A DNA stretch of 64,000 nucleotides from an uncultured bacterium (GTDB taxonomy: Bacteria > Verrucomicrobiota > Verrucomicrobiia > Verrucomicrobiales > Akkermansiaceae). The translations under genes and the position numbers were made by a program. The stretch lies in the NCBI GenBank assembly GCA_945947905.1, contig CAMEZO010000001.1, positions 1-64,000 of the forward strand, given 5' to 3'. Positions 33,760-41,714 of the stretch are shown in pieces; within the stretch, counting starts at the first letter, position 1; every line of letters begins with the position of its first letter. Under the pieces are notes generated by a model. It was not told the DNA's origin. It saw nothing but the letters and a program-made list of their open reading frames with translations, and searched no databases.

Positions 33760-33787
33760 TTCACCTGTACCTTCTGTGTGATATAAT
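33760..33787 (+). promoter_or_regulatory. addB promoter, leaderless
   Basis: TATAAT (33782-33787) with 6 nt (AAGGAC) to the ATG at 33794; -35 TTCACC (33760-33765) at 16 bp. Confidence 0.75.
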
Positions 33788-33793
33788 AAGGAC

Positions 33794-36754
33794 ATGAATA
33801 CAGAGATACGCGAGTTTTTGGGATGGAGTGAGCCGGCGGTGGAGACGACGTCGAGGCGGTTGTTGGGAATGGGAGCGGTAGAAAGAGGGAGGTGCATAGT
33901 GCTGGTGCCGACGCAGGAGAGTGGGCGGAGGCTGCGGGAGAGGATGGCCGAGATGCGAGAGGGAGGGGCGGTGTTGATGCCGAGAATTCGGCTTGTGACG
34001 CAGTTACAGGGGATGGATGAAGAGGTAGCGGATAGCTTGGAGACGGAGGCGTTTTGGCTTGAGGTCTTGCGAGACGGGGTGGAGGCCGGCCGGTGGGGCG
34101 GGCTGTTTCCCGTAGTACCGGAATGGGAGGACAGACGGGCCGAATGGCGGCGCGGGGTGGCGCGACAACTCATGAAGGTTCGCCGTGATTTGGCAGAAGC
34201 CGAGAAGAGTCCGGAAGAGGTCGTACAGGAGTTGAGCCAGCCCGGGGCACCGTGGGGACCGGAGGCCGAGGAACGCTGGACACAGCTCTGCGACCTTTTC
34301 CGATGCGTGGATGATGCCTTGGTTGCTCGGGGCAAAAAGCCGCAGGGGGCCCGGACAGAGCCACATCTTCCCCCGGGGACAGAACAGGTGATTCTGGCAG
34401 GTCTGCCGCAGGTTTCCCCCGCCACGCGCCGGCTCCTGCACCTGCTGATGCAGCAGGGAGTACGCGTGCGGGCATGGGTCATCGCGCCGCAGGAATATGC
34501 CAACCGCTTTGATGCCTTCGGCGAACCGCTGCGCGCCTATTGGCAGACCTGCCCCATTGACATCCGCGATGAGCAGATTCACGTGGCGTCCGATGAATAT
34601 GACGCCGCCGCCAATGCCCTGAATTGCATGGCCGAGGAACGGCAACGAACCGCCGTCCCCGCGACCTATACCACAGCGGACATCGCCCTCGGCACCTGCG
34701 ATGCACGCTTCATCCCCGCCCTGCGGGCCGAGTTCGGGCAACACGGCCTGCGCGTCACGGACCCCGCGGGCAGACTCGCCGCAGGAACGCCCCCCGTATT
34801 GCTCGTTCGGCAGCTACTCGAAGCCACACGAACGCCTAACCGAGCAGCCGGGTACCAAGACCTGCTGCGGAACCCGATTCTTCAGCGCGCATTCGGCCTG
34901 AAATCCCCCCGCAAACTCGACGTGATGCTGGACTGGATCGCCAAAACACTGTATCCCGACAGCAGGGCCAACCTCCATCAATACCTCTGCCACCCGGAAA
35001 CACTTGAGGGACTCTCATGCCCCGTCCGATATACGAACTTCTGTCCCTACGTCGAGCAGGTGGAAGCCATGGTGCGGCAGGCATGCGAAGGCAAGTCCGC
35101 CGAGCCCCTCGAGACCCTCGGCCGGCAAATCACCGAACAAGCGAACGACACCCCCTACGGCAACATGCTGCGGCGGGCAGCAGAGCGCTACACCGACGTA
35201 GCACGACTTGTCGCGGAGCATCCTTCCCTGTCCTCCGCCGAAGAAGCGACGGGGCTGCTACTCGATGGTTTAACAAAACTTCCCGCCCCCGCGGAAGAGC
35301 GCGCCGACACCGTGCTGGACGCCAACGGCTGGTTAGAGCTTATCTTCGCCCCCGGCAGCCACCTGCTGCTCACGGGACTGCACGACGGCTGCGTGCCGGA
35401 GGAATCCTCCCCCAACGCCTACTTACCCGACAGCCTCTGTGAGCACCTGGGCATGAACTGCCGCGCACGCCGCACCGCGCGAGATAGTTATCTGCTTACC
35501 ATGCTGATGAACAGCCACAGGAGAGCAGACATCATCATCGCACGCGGCCTCAGCACCGGCGACAGCGTCTCCGCCTCCGCCCTCCTCATTCGCTGCCGCG
35601 ATCGCGAGCTGCCGCAGCGCGTTAACAAACTCTTCCGCGAGGTGGAGACCCGGCGACTGATGCCTGCCTTCGAGCGCGGCGAATGGTTCATCCGCGACCT
35701 CTCCGGCGTACCCGACTCTAAACGCACCTTGGTCGATGCGGAACACCCCAATCCTTGGAATTCGCAGGACAAGCCCTTCTCCCCCAGCACCCTGAAGGAA
35801 TTTCTTGCAGACCCACTCGTATTCTGGCTCAGCAAGCTCTACGGGTTAGATGCCTACAAAGCATTCGACACTGAATCCACCCTCCTGCGCCCCAACGATG
35901 CGGGCACCCTGCTGCACGACATACTCAAAAAAATCGGTGATCGCTTTCCCACCGCGGACGGTGCCACGGAAGAGACTATACGCGAAGCCTGCCTGGACCT
36001 ACTCGCCGCAGATTGCAAGCGGCTCTTCGGCGAGCAAATAGCCGTTAACCGCATTCCTCAATACGAAAATATGCAGGCTGTCCTCCGGGACTTTGCCGCC
36101 GTCTACTACAAGGATCTGGCGGACGGATGGACCACTTGCGCCACCGAGACCACGGCGGAGTTCAGCCTCCCGGATGAGAAAATGGGCACGGCCTATCCGT
36201 TCTCCATGCGCATCGACCGCCTGGATTATCACCCCGGGAGAAACATCTACCGAGTCATTGACTACAAAACCGGCAAGAGTGAGACACCGTATGAGAAACA
36301 CCTCAGGCAGTTAGATTCGGACGAGATCAACCTCTACAGGAAACACTTACCGGAGTTTCCCCCGGCATATCTCATTCCGCCCACCAAAGGTAACAGAAAA
36401 CCGACGGAGGCCGCACACGCGTGGCAGGAGTTGCAATTACCCCTCTACGCCGAATATGTGCGCTGCTGCGTCGCAGAGGCCGGAGCCAAACTCCCGGAAA
36501 TAGCATACATGGTTCTCTCCCTCAATGAGAAGAAGGCCGAGTTAAGCTCATGGCCGGAATACGACACGGAGGCCCACGACAGCGCCATGGAATGGGCACT
36601 TCTTGCCGCCCGTCACATCCGCAGCGGCACCTGTCTGGTGAGTGCCGAGATGCTCACCCTGAAGAAAGCGGCCCGTTACGGACAAAAATTCGCCGATATT
36701 CACGACCTCGCCCCGGACGGCCTTCGCCGTCTCCTGAACCTTACCAACGACTAA
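33794..36754 (+). CDS. addB: AddB-like PD-(D/E)XK exonuclease subunit
   Basis: A 986-residue protein forming with the next gene an AddAB-type helicase-nuclease that processes double-strand breaks for RecA recombination. The N-terminal half is a degenerate superfamily 1 helicase fold without a good Walker A (VLVPTQESGRRLRERM in that place), as in AddB. The C-terminal nuclease begins with PSTLKEFLADPLVFWL and contains the PD-(D/E)XK core RIDRLDYHPG and VIDYKTG (about 821-827), then a QLPLYAEYV motif. The addA start codon is 14 bp downstream of the stop, so the two are co-transcribed. The length is somewhat below Bacillus AddB (about 1160). Confidence 0.85.
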   Translation: MNTEIREFLGWSEPAVETTSRRLLGMGAVERGRCIVLVPTQESGRRLRERMAEMREGGAVLMPRIRLVTQLQGMDEEVADSLETEAFWLEVLRDGVEAGRWGGLFPVVPEWEDRRAEWRRGVARQLMKVRRDLAEAEKSPEEVVQELSQPGAPWGPEAEERWTQLCDLFRCVDDALVARGKKPQGARTEPHLPPGTEQVILAGLPQVSPATRRLLHLLMQQGVRVRAWVIAPQEYANRFDAFGEPLRAYWQTCPIDIRDEQIHVASDEYDAAANALNCMAEERQRTAVPATYTTADIALGTCDARFIPALRAEFGQHGLRVTDPAGRLAAGTPPVLLVRQLLEATRTPNRAAGYQDLLRNPILQRAFGLKSPRKLDVMLDWIAKTLYPDSRANLHQYLCHPETLEGLSCPVRYTNFCPYVEQVEAMVRQACEGKSAEPLETLGRQITEQANDTPYGNMLRRAAERYTDVARLVAEHPSLSSAEEATGLLLDGLTKLPAPAEERADTVLDANGWLELIFAPGSHLLLTGLHDGCVPEESSPNAYLPDSLCEHLGMNCRARRTARDSYLLTMLMNSHRRADIIIARGLSTGDSVSASALLIRCRDRELPQRVNKLFREVETRRLMPAFERGEWFIRDLSGVPDSKRTLVDAEHPNPWNSQDKPFSPSTLKEFLADPLVFWLSKLYGLDAYKAFDTESTLLRPNDAGTLLHDILKKIGDRFPTADGATEETIREACLDLLAADCKRLFGEQIAVNRIPQYENMQAVLRDFAAVYYKDLADGWTTCATETTAEFSLPDEKMGTAYPFSMRIDRLDYHPGRNIYRVIDYKTGKSETPYEKHLRQLDSDEINLYRKHLPEFPPAYLIPPTKGNRKPTEAAHAWQELQLPLYAEYVRCCVAEAGAKLPEIAYMVLSLNEKKAELSSWPEYDTEAHDSAMEWALLAARHIRSGTCLVSAEMLTLKKAARYGQKFADIHDLAPDGLRRLLNLTND

Positions 36755-36768
36755 GCTCATTATCCGAC

Positions 36769-39700
36769 ATGGAAACATCTTACCGAGTCACCGGCACCCT
36801 CATTTCCGCCTCCGCCGGCACGGGAAAAACCTACCAACTGGCGCTCCGATTCGTCGCCCTCCTCTGCCTCGGGGTTGATGCGGCCTCCATTGTAGCCCTC
36901 ACCTTCACCCGCAAGGCAGCGGGCGAATTCCGAGACCGCATTCTGTCACGTCTGGCAGAGGGGGCGGAGTCCCCGGACAAGGCGAACGCACTGGCAGAAG
37001 CCGTCCGCGGACTCTGGAACGGAGAAAGCGGTCTCCCCGCCCTGCTGCCGGAGGGCACAGACACCGAAGGCACCCCCATGGGACGGGCCGAGAACCTGCA
37101 ACAGTACTTCTGCGGGCTGCTCAAAAAAATGGTCGACCGTTTTTCCCAACTCCGGCTCTGCACCATGGATAGCTTTTTCACGCAACTGGTCAACCTGCAC
37201 GCCGAGGATCTGGGCACGGGAACCCCCTCCGTTATCATGGGAGCTGCGGAACAGGAGGCGCGCGAGCATGCCATCCTGGCCCTTTGCCGGGAAATCGAGG
37301 AGGAAGGGGACGAGTCGGTCCGGCGCTTCCTTGACAACTTCCGTGCCGCTTCCCCCAAATCTCCGGTCGATCCGGTGGGGACCATACGTGAACTCCTCAG
37401 TGAATATCACGACCTCTATCTGAGGAACCGTGACGAACAGCCGTGGAACAATCTCCCCACGGACTTGCCCGAGGAGTCCATACGCCCCCTGACCTCGGAG
37501 GAACTCGATCGCTTTGAAGAGGAAATCGCCGCCCTGTGCGATCGAAAAGAAGAGAGGCTGGGGCTGAAAGAAGCCTCCGTCCGAAACATCACCGCCAAGG
37601 TTCGCGAGCACAAGTTTGATAAAACGCGTGATACTGTCATCAAGACCATCGGCAAACCGGAGAACAGAAAAAAGCCCCTGGCACAAATCGTCAACAAGCT
37701 CTATAAGCGGGAAAGACTCGATGCTCTTTACCACGCACAGCAACAGACACGCGCCATCTTTGCCCTGATAGAACGCTTCGAACAGTGCTACGGACGAGAG
37801 GTACGCTCCCGCGGCCTCTTCACCACAAACGACTACACCCAAAAGGCCATGCAGCTTATCCGCGAAAGCGACAGCCTGAATGACCTCACCTTCCGACTGG
37901 ACAACAAGATCATGCACTGGATGCTCGATGAGTTCCAGGACACAAGCCGCATGCAGTGGATGGCCCTCAGCCCGATTCTCAAGAACATCGTTGACCAGCA
38001 GGAAAACCCGGAGCAGAAGGCGGGCGATCACAGCATCTTCATTGTAGGCGATGACAAACAGAGCATCTATGGCTGGCGCAACGCCACACCCGAGATATTC
38101 CGGCGACTGCGCAGCGGCAATACCCCGCTTTCCTCTTATCTGCAAAAAGCCCAATTGACCATTAACCGACGATCAACGCAGGAGGTCCTGGACTTTGCCA
38201 ACCTCGTCTTTGCAAAGGAAGACCGCCGCTATTGGCCGCAGGCCGAGGCTTATAACAAAAAGCAACACGGTTACGTCTGCATGCGGCGCCTCGCGAAAGG
38301 CAGCACCGGCAAGGAGGCCCTGTGGGAGCGCACCATCGATATCGTCAGCAAACTTCCCATCCGCGAAAAACGCATGAGCGTCGGCATTCTCTGCCGCGGT
38401 AACACCGAGTGCGAGGACATCTACCGCCTCCTCCGCAGCCGCTGCCCGGAGCTGCCCTCCATCCTGATTAACGACATTCTCATCGGCACGGATTCCCCTC
38501 TGGGGCAAACACTCCGGGCATTGTTCAAGTGGCTGGGGCACCCGCTGGACACCTATTGTCAATCCGTGGTGAACGCATCGCCGCTGCATGATTACGCTGA
38601 GGAGGAGCAATACTGCCGCATGCTCGCCCTCGTTGAGGAGCAGGGCTACGCCGCCCTCATGAGTGACATCGCGCGCCACCTGCGCGACAGGAACGTGCAA
38701 CTGAGTACATTCCAGAGCGAACGCCTGCGGGACTGGCTGACCGCAGCCGCACAATTCGATGCCGACGGCGGGGGCACCATTGATGAATGGCTGGACTTTA
38801 TCGAGCAACTGACGCGCAAGGAAAATCCGCCCCGGGCCTGTGTCCAGATCTCCACCATGCACAAGAGCAAGGGGCTGGAGTACGATGTCGTTATCCTCCC
38901 CTTCAAGTCCGGCACAAGAATCGGCTACCCGGAATCAAAGGATGTGTCCCCGGATGACATCAACGTCATCACCGGGCGGGCGGGAAATGATCCGGAAAGC
39001 GGTCTGAGCAACCTCTTCATCCCCCCGGCCGACACGAAACTTCTGTTCTGCAAGGCAAGTCCGGAGCTGGGATTCATGCTACAGGAAGAGATCGAGAAAC
39101 ACGTCACGGACAACAAGAACCTGCTGTATGTTGCCCTCACCCGCGCCCGATACGCAACCTATATTTTCCTGGATGACGCCTACAAGAAGAGCGAAAGTGC
39201 CCTCACCGACGAATCCAACCACAAGCGCCTGCAAATGGCCATCGAGGACCCGGAGGTACAGGAGTCCATGAAGCAGGATGACGAGGTGCTGATGTATGAG
39301 ACCCCGGGCGGGAATCGGGAGTGGTACCGCGACATTGATTTCGAAGACCGAACCGAAGCCGAGGCCGCAGAACGCGGGCCGCTGCCGGTGAGCGTCCCGC
39401 GTCGCAGGCGTCTCAGGCCCTCCTCGCACGAGGAAACACCGGCCGGCACCGAGAACAAAGGGCACGGAGGCGACCGCACGGAGGCCTTGGCCTTCGGCAC
39501 CCGTGTGCATGCCTGCTTGGAGCAGTTGCTGAGCTGGCAGGGGGAGGACGCCGCCCCCGCTTGGTACCGAGAGCCGGGCGATGAGGCAGAGCAAGCCGCG
39601 GCCCGAGCTCTGCGGGTGCCCGCTATCCGCGCCTTCTTCGAGTTGGCCCCCGGCGACTGCGCTTTCAATGAGCAGCCGCTGGAATCCGTGGCCGGACAAG

Positions 39701-39933
39701 AGTGGACATCCGGTGTGATCGACCGCTTTGTTCTGCGAGCAGACGGCCGAGTGCAAATCCTCGACTACAAAACGGATGCCAACCCCGCCGGGCTCGACCG
39801 CTACCGGGAACAGATGAACTGTTACCGCCGCATGTTGGCCGCCGCCCTGGATCGCCCGGAGGAGTCCGTCAGCGTTACCCTCATCTCCATCCCCCGGACG
39901 GGCGAACCGAGCGTTATCACCGCAATCGCCTGA
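36769..39933 (+). CDS. addA: AddA-like UvrD-type helicase/exonuclease
   Basis: A 1054-residue ATP-dependent 3'-5' helicase and nuclease. Helicase motifs in order are SASAGTGKT (motif I, about residues 13-21), ALTFTRKAA (Ia), LDEFQDTSRMQ (II), VGDDKQSIYGWRNA (III), TMHKSKGLEYD (V) and LLYVALTRAR (VI). The C-terminal PD-(D/E)XK nuclease shows GTRVHACLEQ, GVIDRFV and QILDYKTD (about 995-1002). This domain order identifies AddA/RecB-type enzymes; with an AddB-like neighbour and no RecC, AddA is the better name. The ATG at 36769 (METSYRV) is chosen because it precedes motif I by the normal short distance. Confidence 0.93.
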   Translation: METSYRVTGTLISASAGTGKTYQLALRFVALLCLGVDAASIVALTFTRKAAGEFRDRILSRLAEGAESPDKANALAEAVRGLWNGESGLPALLPEGTDTEGTPMGRAENLQQYFCGLLKKMVDRFSQLRLCTMDSFFTQLVNLHAEDLGTGTPSVIMGAAEQEAREHAILALCREIEEEGDESVRRFLDNFRAASPKSPVDPVGTIRELLSEYHDLYLRNRDEQPWNNLPTDLPEESIRPLTSEELDRFEEEIAALCDRKEERLGLKEASVRNITAKVREHKFDKTRDTVIKTIGKPENRKKPLAQIVNKLYKRERLDALYHAQQQTRAIFALIERFEQCYGREVRSRGLFTTNDYTQKAMQLIRESDSLNDLTFRLDNKIMHWMLDEFQDTSRMQWMALSPILKNIVDQQENPEQKAGDHSIFIVGDDKQSIYGWRNATPEIFRRLRSGNTPLSSYLQKAQLTINRRSTQEVLDFANLVFAKEDRRYWPQAEAYNKKQHGYVCMRRLAKGSTGKEALWERTIDIVSKLPIREKRMSVGILCRGNTECEDIYRLLRSRCPELPSILINDILIGTDSPLGQTLRALFKWLGHPLDTYCQSVVNASPLHDYAEEEQYCRMLALVEEQGYAALMSDIARHLRDRNVQLSTFQSERLRDWLTAAAQFDADGGGTIDEWLDFIEQLTRKENPPRACVQISTMHKSKGLEYDVVILPFKSGTRIGYPESKDVSPDDINVITGRAGNDPESGLSNLFIPPADTKLLFCKASPELGFMLQEEIEKHVTDNKNLLYVALTRARYATYIFLDDAYKKSESALTDESNHKRLQMAIEDPEVQESMKQDDEVLMYETPGGNREWYRDIDFEDRTEAEAAERGPLPVSVPRRRRLRPSSHEETPAGTENKGHGGDRTEALAFGTRVHACLEQLLSWQGEDAAPAWYREPGDEAEQAAARALRVPAIRAFFELAPGDCAFNEQPLESVAGQEWTSGVIDRFVLRADGRVQILDYKTDANPAGLDRYREQMNCYRRMLAAALDRPEESVSVTLISIPRTGEPSVITAIA

Positions 39934-39946
39934 CGACATCCGCAAG

Positions 39947-39996
39947 CCCCCCTTGTTGCAGCCCGTTTTTCTGCACAGACGGCTTGACAAGGGGGG
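39947..39996 (+). repeat. Nested inverted repeat between addA and the GT2 gene
   Basis: CCCCCCTTGT (39947-39956) pairs with ACAAGGGGGG (39987-39996), and directly inside it TGCAG (39957-39961) pairs with CTGCA (39971-39975). The right arm overlaps the -35 box of the next promoter. It could end addA transcription, but no U tract follows. Confidence 0.7.
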
Positions 39997-40012
39997 CGCG
40001 GCAGCGTACAAT
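39984..40012 (+). promoter_or_regulatory. Consensus promoter of the GT2 gene, leaderless
   Basis: TTGACA (39984-39989), 17-bp spacer, TACAAT (40007-40012), then 6 nt to the ATG at 40019. This is the clearest example in the window of a promoter that should start transcription on the start codon. Confidence 0.9.
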
Positions 40013-40018
40013 AGTGCC

Positions 40019-40960
40019 ATGACCACCGTTTCGCTGATCGTCCCCTGTTACAACGAGAGTGCGGCACTGCGCCCCTTTATGGCGGAGTTGCGGCGGGTAT
40101 TGGATACCATGACGGATGTGAAGGCGGAGGTGATTTTTGTGAATGACGGCAGCAGGGATGATACATTGGGCATCATTCGCGAGCTGGCGGCGCAGCAGGA
40201 GGGGGTGCGCTATGTGTCTTTCTCCCGCAACTTCGGGAAGGAGGCGGCCATGCTGGCCGGGTTCAGCCGCGCGAGCGGGGATTATGCGGCGGTGATGGAT
40301 GCCGACCTGCAGGACCCGCCGGCTCTGTTGCCCGAGCTGCTGAAGGCCGTGCGGGAGGAGGGCTATGATTGCGCCGGTACCCGCCGCGTGAACCGCAAGG
40401 GCGAGCCGCCTATCCGGTCCTTCTTCGCGCGTTGTTTTTACCGGCTCATCAATATGGTATCCGACACCAAGTTGGTGGATGGTGCTCGGGACTACAAGCT
40501 CCTGTGCCGCCCGGCGGTGGATGCCCTGCTTTCCATGCCGGAGGTCTGCCGTTTCTCCAAGGGCCTGTATGAGTGGATCGGCTTCCGTACCAAGTGGATT
40601 GAGTTCGAGAACGTAGAGCGCATCGCCGGCGAGACAAAGTGGTCCTTCCGCAAGCTCTTCAGCTATTCGCTGGAAGGCATTGTCGCCTTCACCACGGCCC
40701 CGCTTTCGTTAGCCGCTTTTCTCGGGCTCTTCTTCATGGTCGGAGCGGGCGTAGGCATCATCTTCATCATTGTCCGCGAGCTTGTTTACCACTGCTCCGT
40801 GGGGGGCTGGGCCTCCATGGTGTGTATCATCCTGCTGCTCGCGGGGGTGCAGCTCTTCTGCCTCGGCATCTTCGGACGCTACCTCTCCAAGACCTATTTG
40901 GAGGTCAAGCGCCGCCCGCACTTCATCATTGCGGAGGAATCACCCCGCCGCCCGGAATAA
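40019..40960 (+). CDS. GtrB/DPM1-like family 2 glycosyltransferase
   Basis: A 313-residue membrane enzyme that transfers a sugar from a nucleotide donor to undecaprenyl phosphate on the cytoplasmic face. The GT-A fold shows VSLIVPCYNES, VNDGSRDDT, the DxD motif VMDADLQDPP, FARCFYRLIN and RDYKLLCRP. Two C-terminal membrane helices (about residues 230-300) precede a short basic tail, as in GtrB/YfdH and ArnC. The acceptor lipid and sugar cannot be told. It is followed by a convergent lptB after 20 bp. A GtrII-like gene at 51407 could use its product. Confidence 0.92.
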   Translation: MTTVSLIVPCYNESAALRPFMAELRRVLDTMTDVKAEVIFVNDGSRDDTLGIIRELAAQQEGVRYVSFSRNFGKEAAMLAGFSRASGDYAAVMDADLQDPPALLPELLKAVREEGYDCAGTRRVNRKGEPPIRSFFARCFYRLINMVSDTKLVDGARDYKLLCRPAVDALLSMPEVCRFSKGLYEWIGFRTKWIEFENVERIAGETKWSFRKLFSYSLEGIVAFTTAPLSLAAFLGLFFMVGAGVGIIFIIVRELVYHCSVGGWASMVCIILLLAGVQLFCLGIFGRYLSKTYLEVKRRPHFIIAEESPRRPE

Positions 40961-40980
40961 GCGGCAGGGAAATCCGGTGA

Positions 40981-41712
40981 TCACATCTTGAAATCCTCGC
41001 CCAGGTAGATTTTGCGCGTCTTGGGATCGTTGGCGATTTCCTCCGTATTACCGTGCTTAATCACGCGCCCCTCGAAAAGGATATAGGCACGGTCCACAAT
41101 ACCGAGCGTCTCGCGCACATTGTGGTCCGTAATCAGGATGGACAGCCCGTCCGTCTCACGCAGCGAAGCAACAATGTGCTGAATATCCTGCACGGCGATG
41201 GGATCGACGCCCGCGAAGGGCTCATCGAGCATGAGGAGCTTGGGGCTTGTGGTCAGCGCGCGCGCGATGGTCAGACGCCGTTTTTCACCACCGGAAAGCT
41301 GGATGGCCTGGCTCTTGCGCAGCTTGGTGATACCGAAGCGTTCCATGAGCTCCTCGGCCTTGGCCCGCTGCTCCTTGCGCGAGAGGTCGCGACGGGTCTC
41401 CAGAATAGCCATCAGATTCTCCTCCACGGTGAGCTTGCGGAAAATCGACTCCTCCTGGGGGAGGTAACCCATCCCGAGACGCGCACGCAGGTGCATGGGC
41501 CAGCCCGTGATATCGTGCCCGCAGAAACTCACCGTACCCGTATCCGGCCGCACGAGGCCCGCTACCATATAAAACGAGGTCGTTTTACCGGCACCGTTAG
41601 GCCCCAGCAAACCCACAATCTCACCGCTGCCCACCAATAGGTTCACATCATTCACCACCTGACGCGACTTGTAGGACTTGCAGAGCCCACGGGCATCCAG
41701 TAAAGTATTCAT
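40981..41712 (-). CDS. lptB: Lipopolysaccharide export ABC transporter ATPase LptB
   Basis: A 243-residue ABC ATPase that powers extraction of LPS from the inner membrane with LptFG. Walker A is GPNGAGKTT, the Q-loop is YLPQEESIFRKLTVEENL (the LptB-specific form), the ABC signature is LSGGEKRRL, and Walker B is LLMLDEPFAGVDP, followed by ITDHNVRETL. Length equals that of LptB (241). It is the last gene of a kdsA-lptC-ostA-lptB operon. A good ribosome site AAGGAG (41721-41726) lies 8 nt before its ATG, inside the end of the upstream gene. lptF and lptG are not in the window. Confidence 0.96.
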   Translation of the reverse strand: MNTLLDARGLCKSYKSRQVVNDVNLLVGSGEIVGLLGPNGAGKTTSFYMVAGLVRPDTGTVSFCGHDITGWPMHLRARLGMGYLPQEESIFRKLTVEENLMAILETRRDLSRKEQRAKAEELMERFGITKLRKSQAIQLSGGEKRRLTIARALTTSPKLLMLDEPFAGVDPIAVQDIQHIVASLRETDGLSILITDHNVRETLGIVDRAYILFEGRVIKHGNTEEIANDPKTRKIYLGEDFKM

Positions 41713-41714
41713 GT

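Noticed and set aside
32259-33764. 501-codon open frame opposite gdhA
   Set aside because: Same cause; it also runs through the gdhA terminator and has no promoter.
33794-39933. AddAB pair as a defence island
   Set aside because: Complete helicase and nuclease motifs and a normal two-gene layout fit ordinary double-strand break repair.
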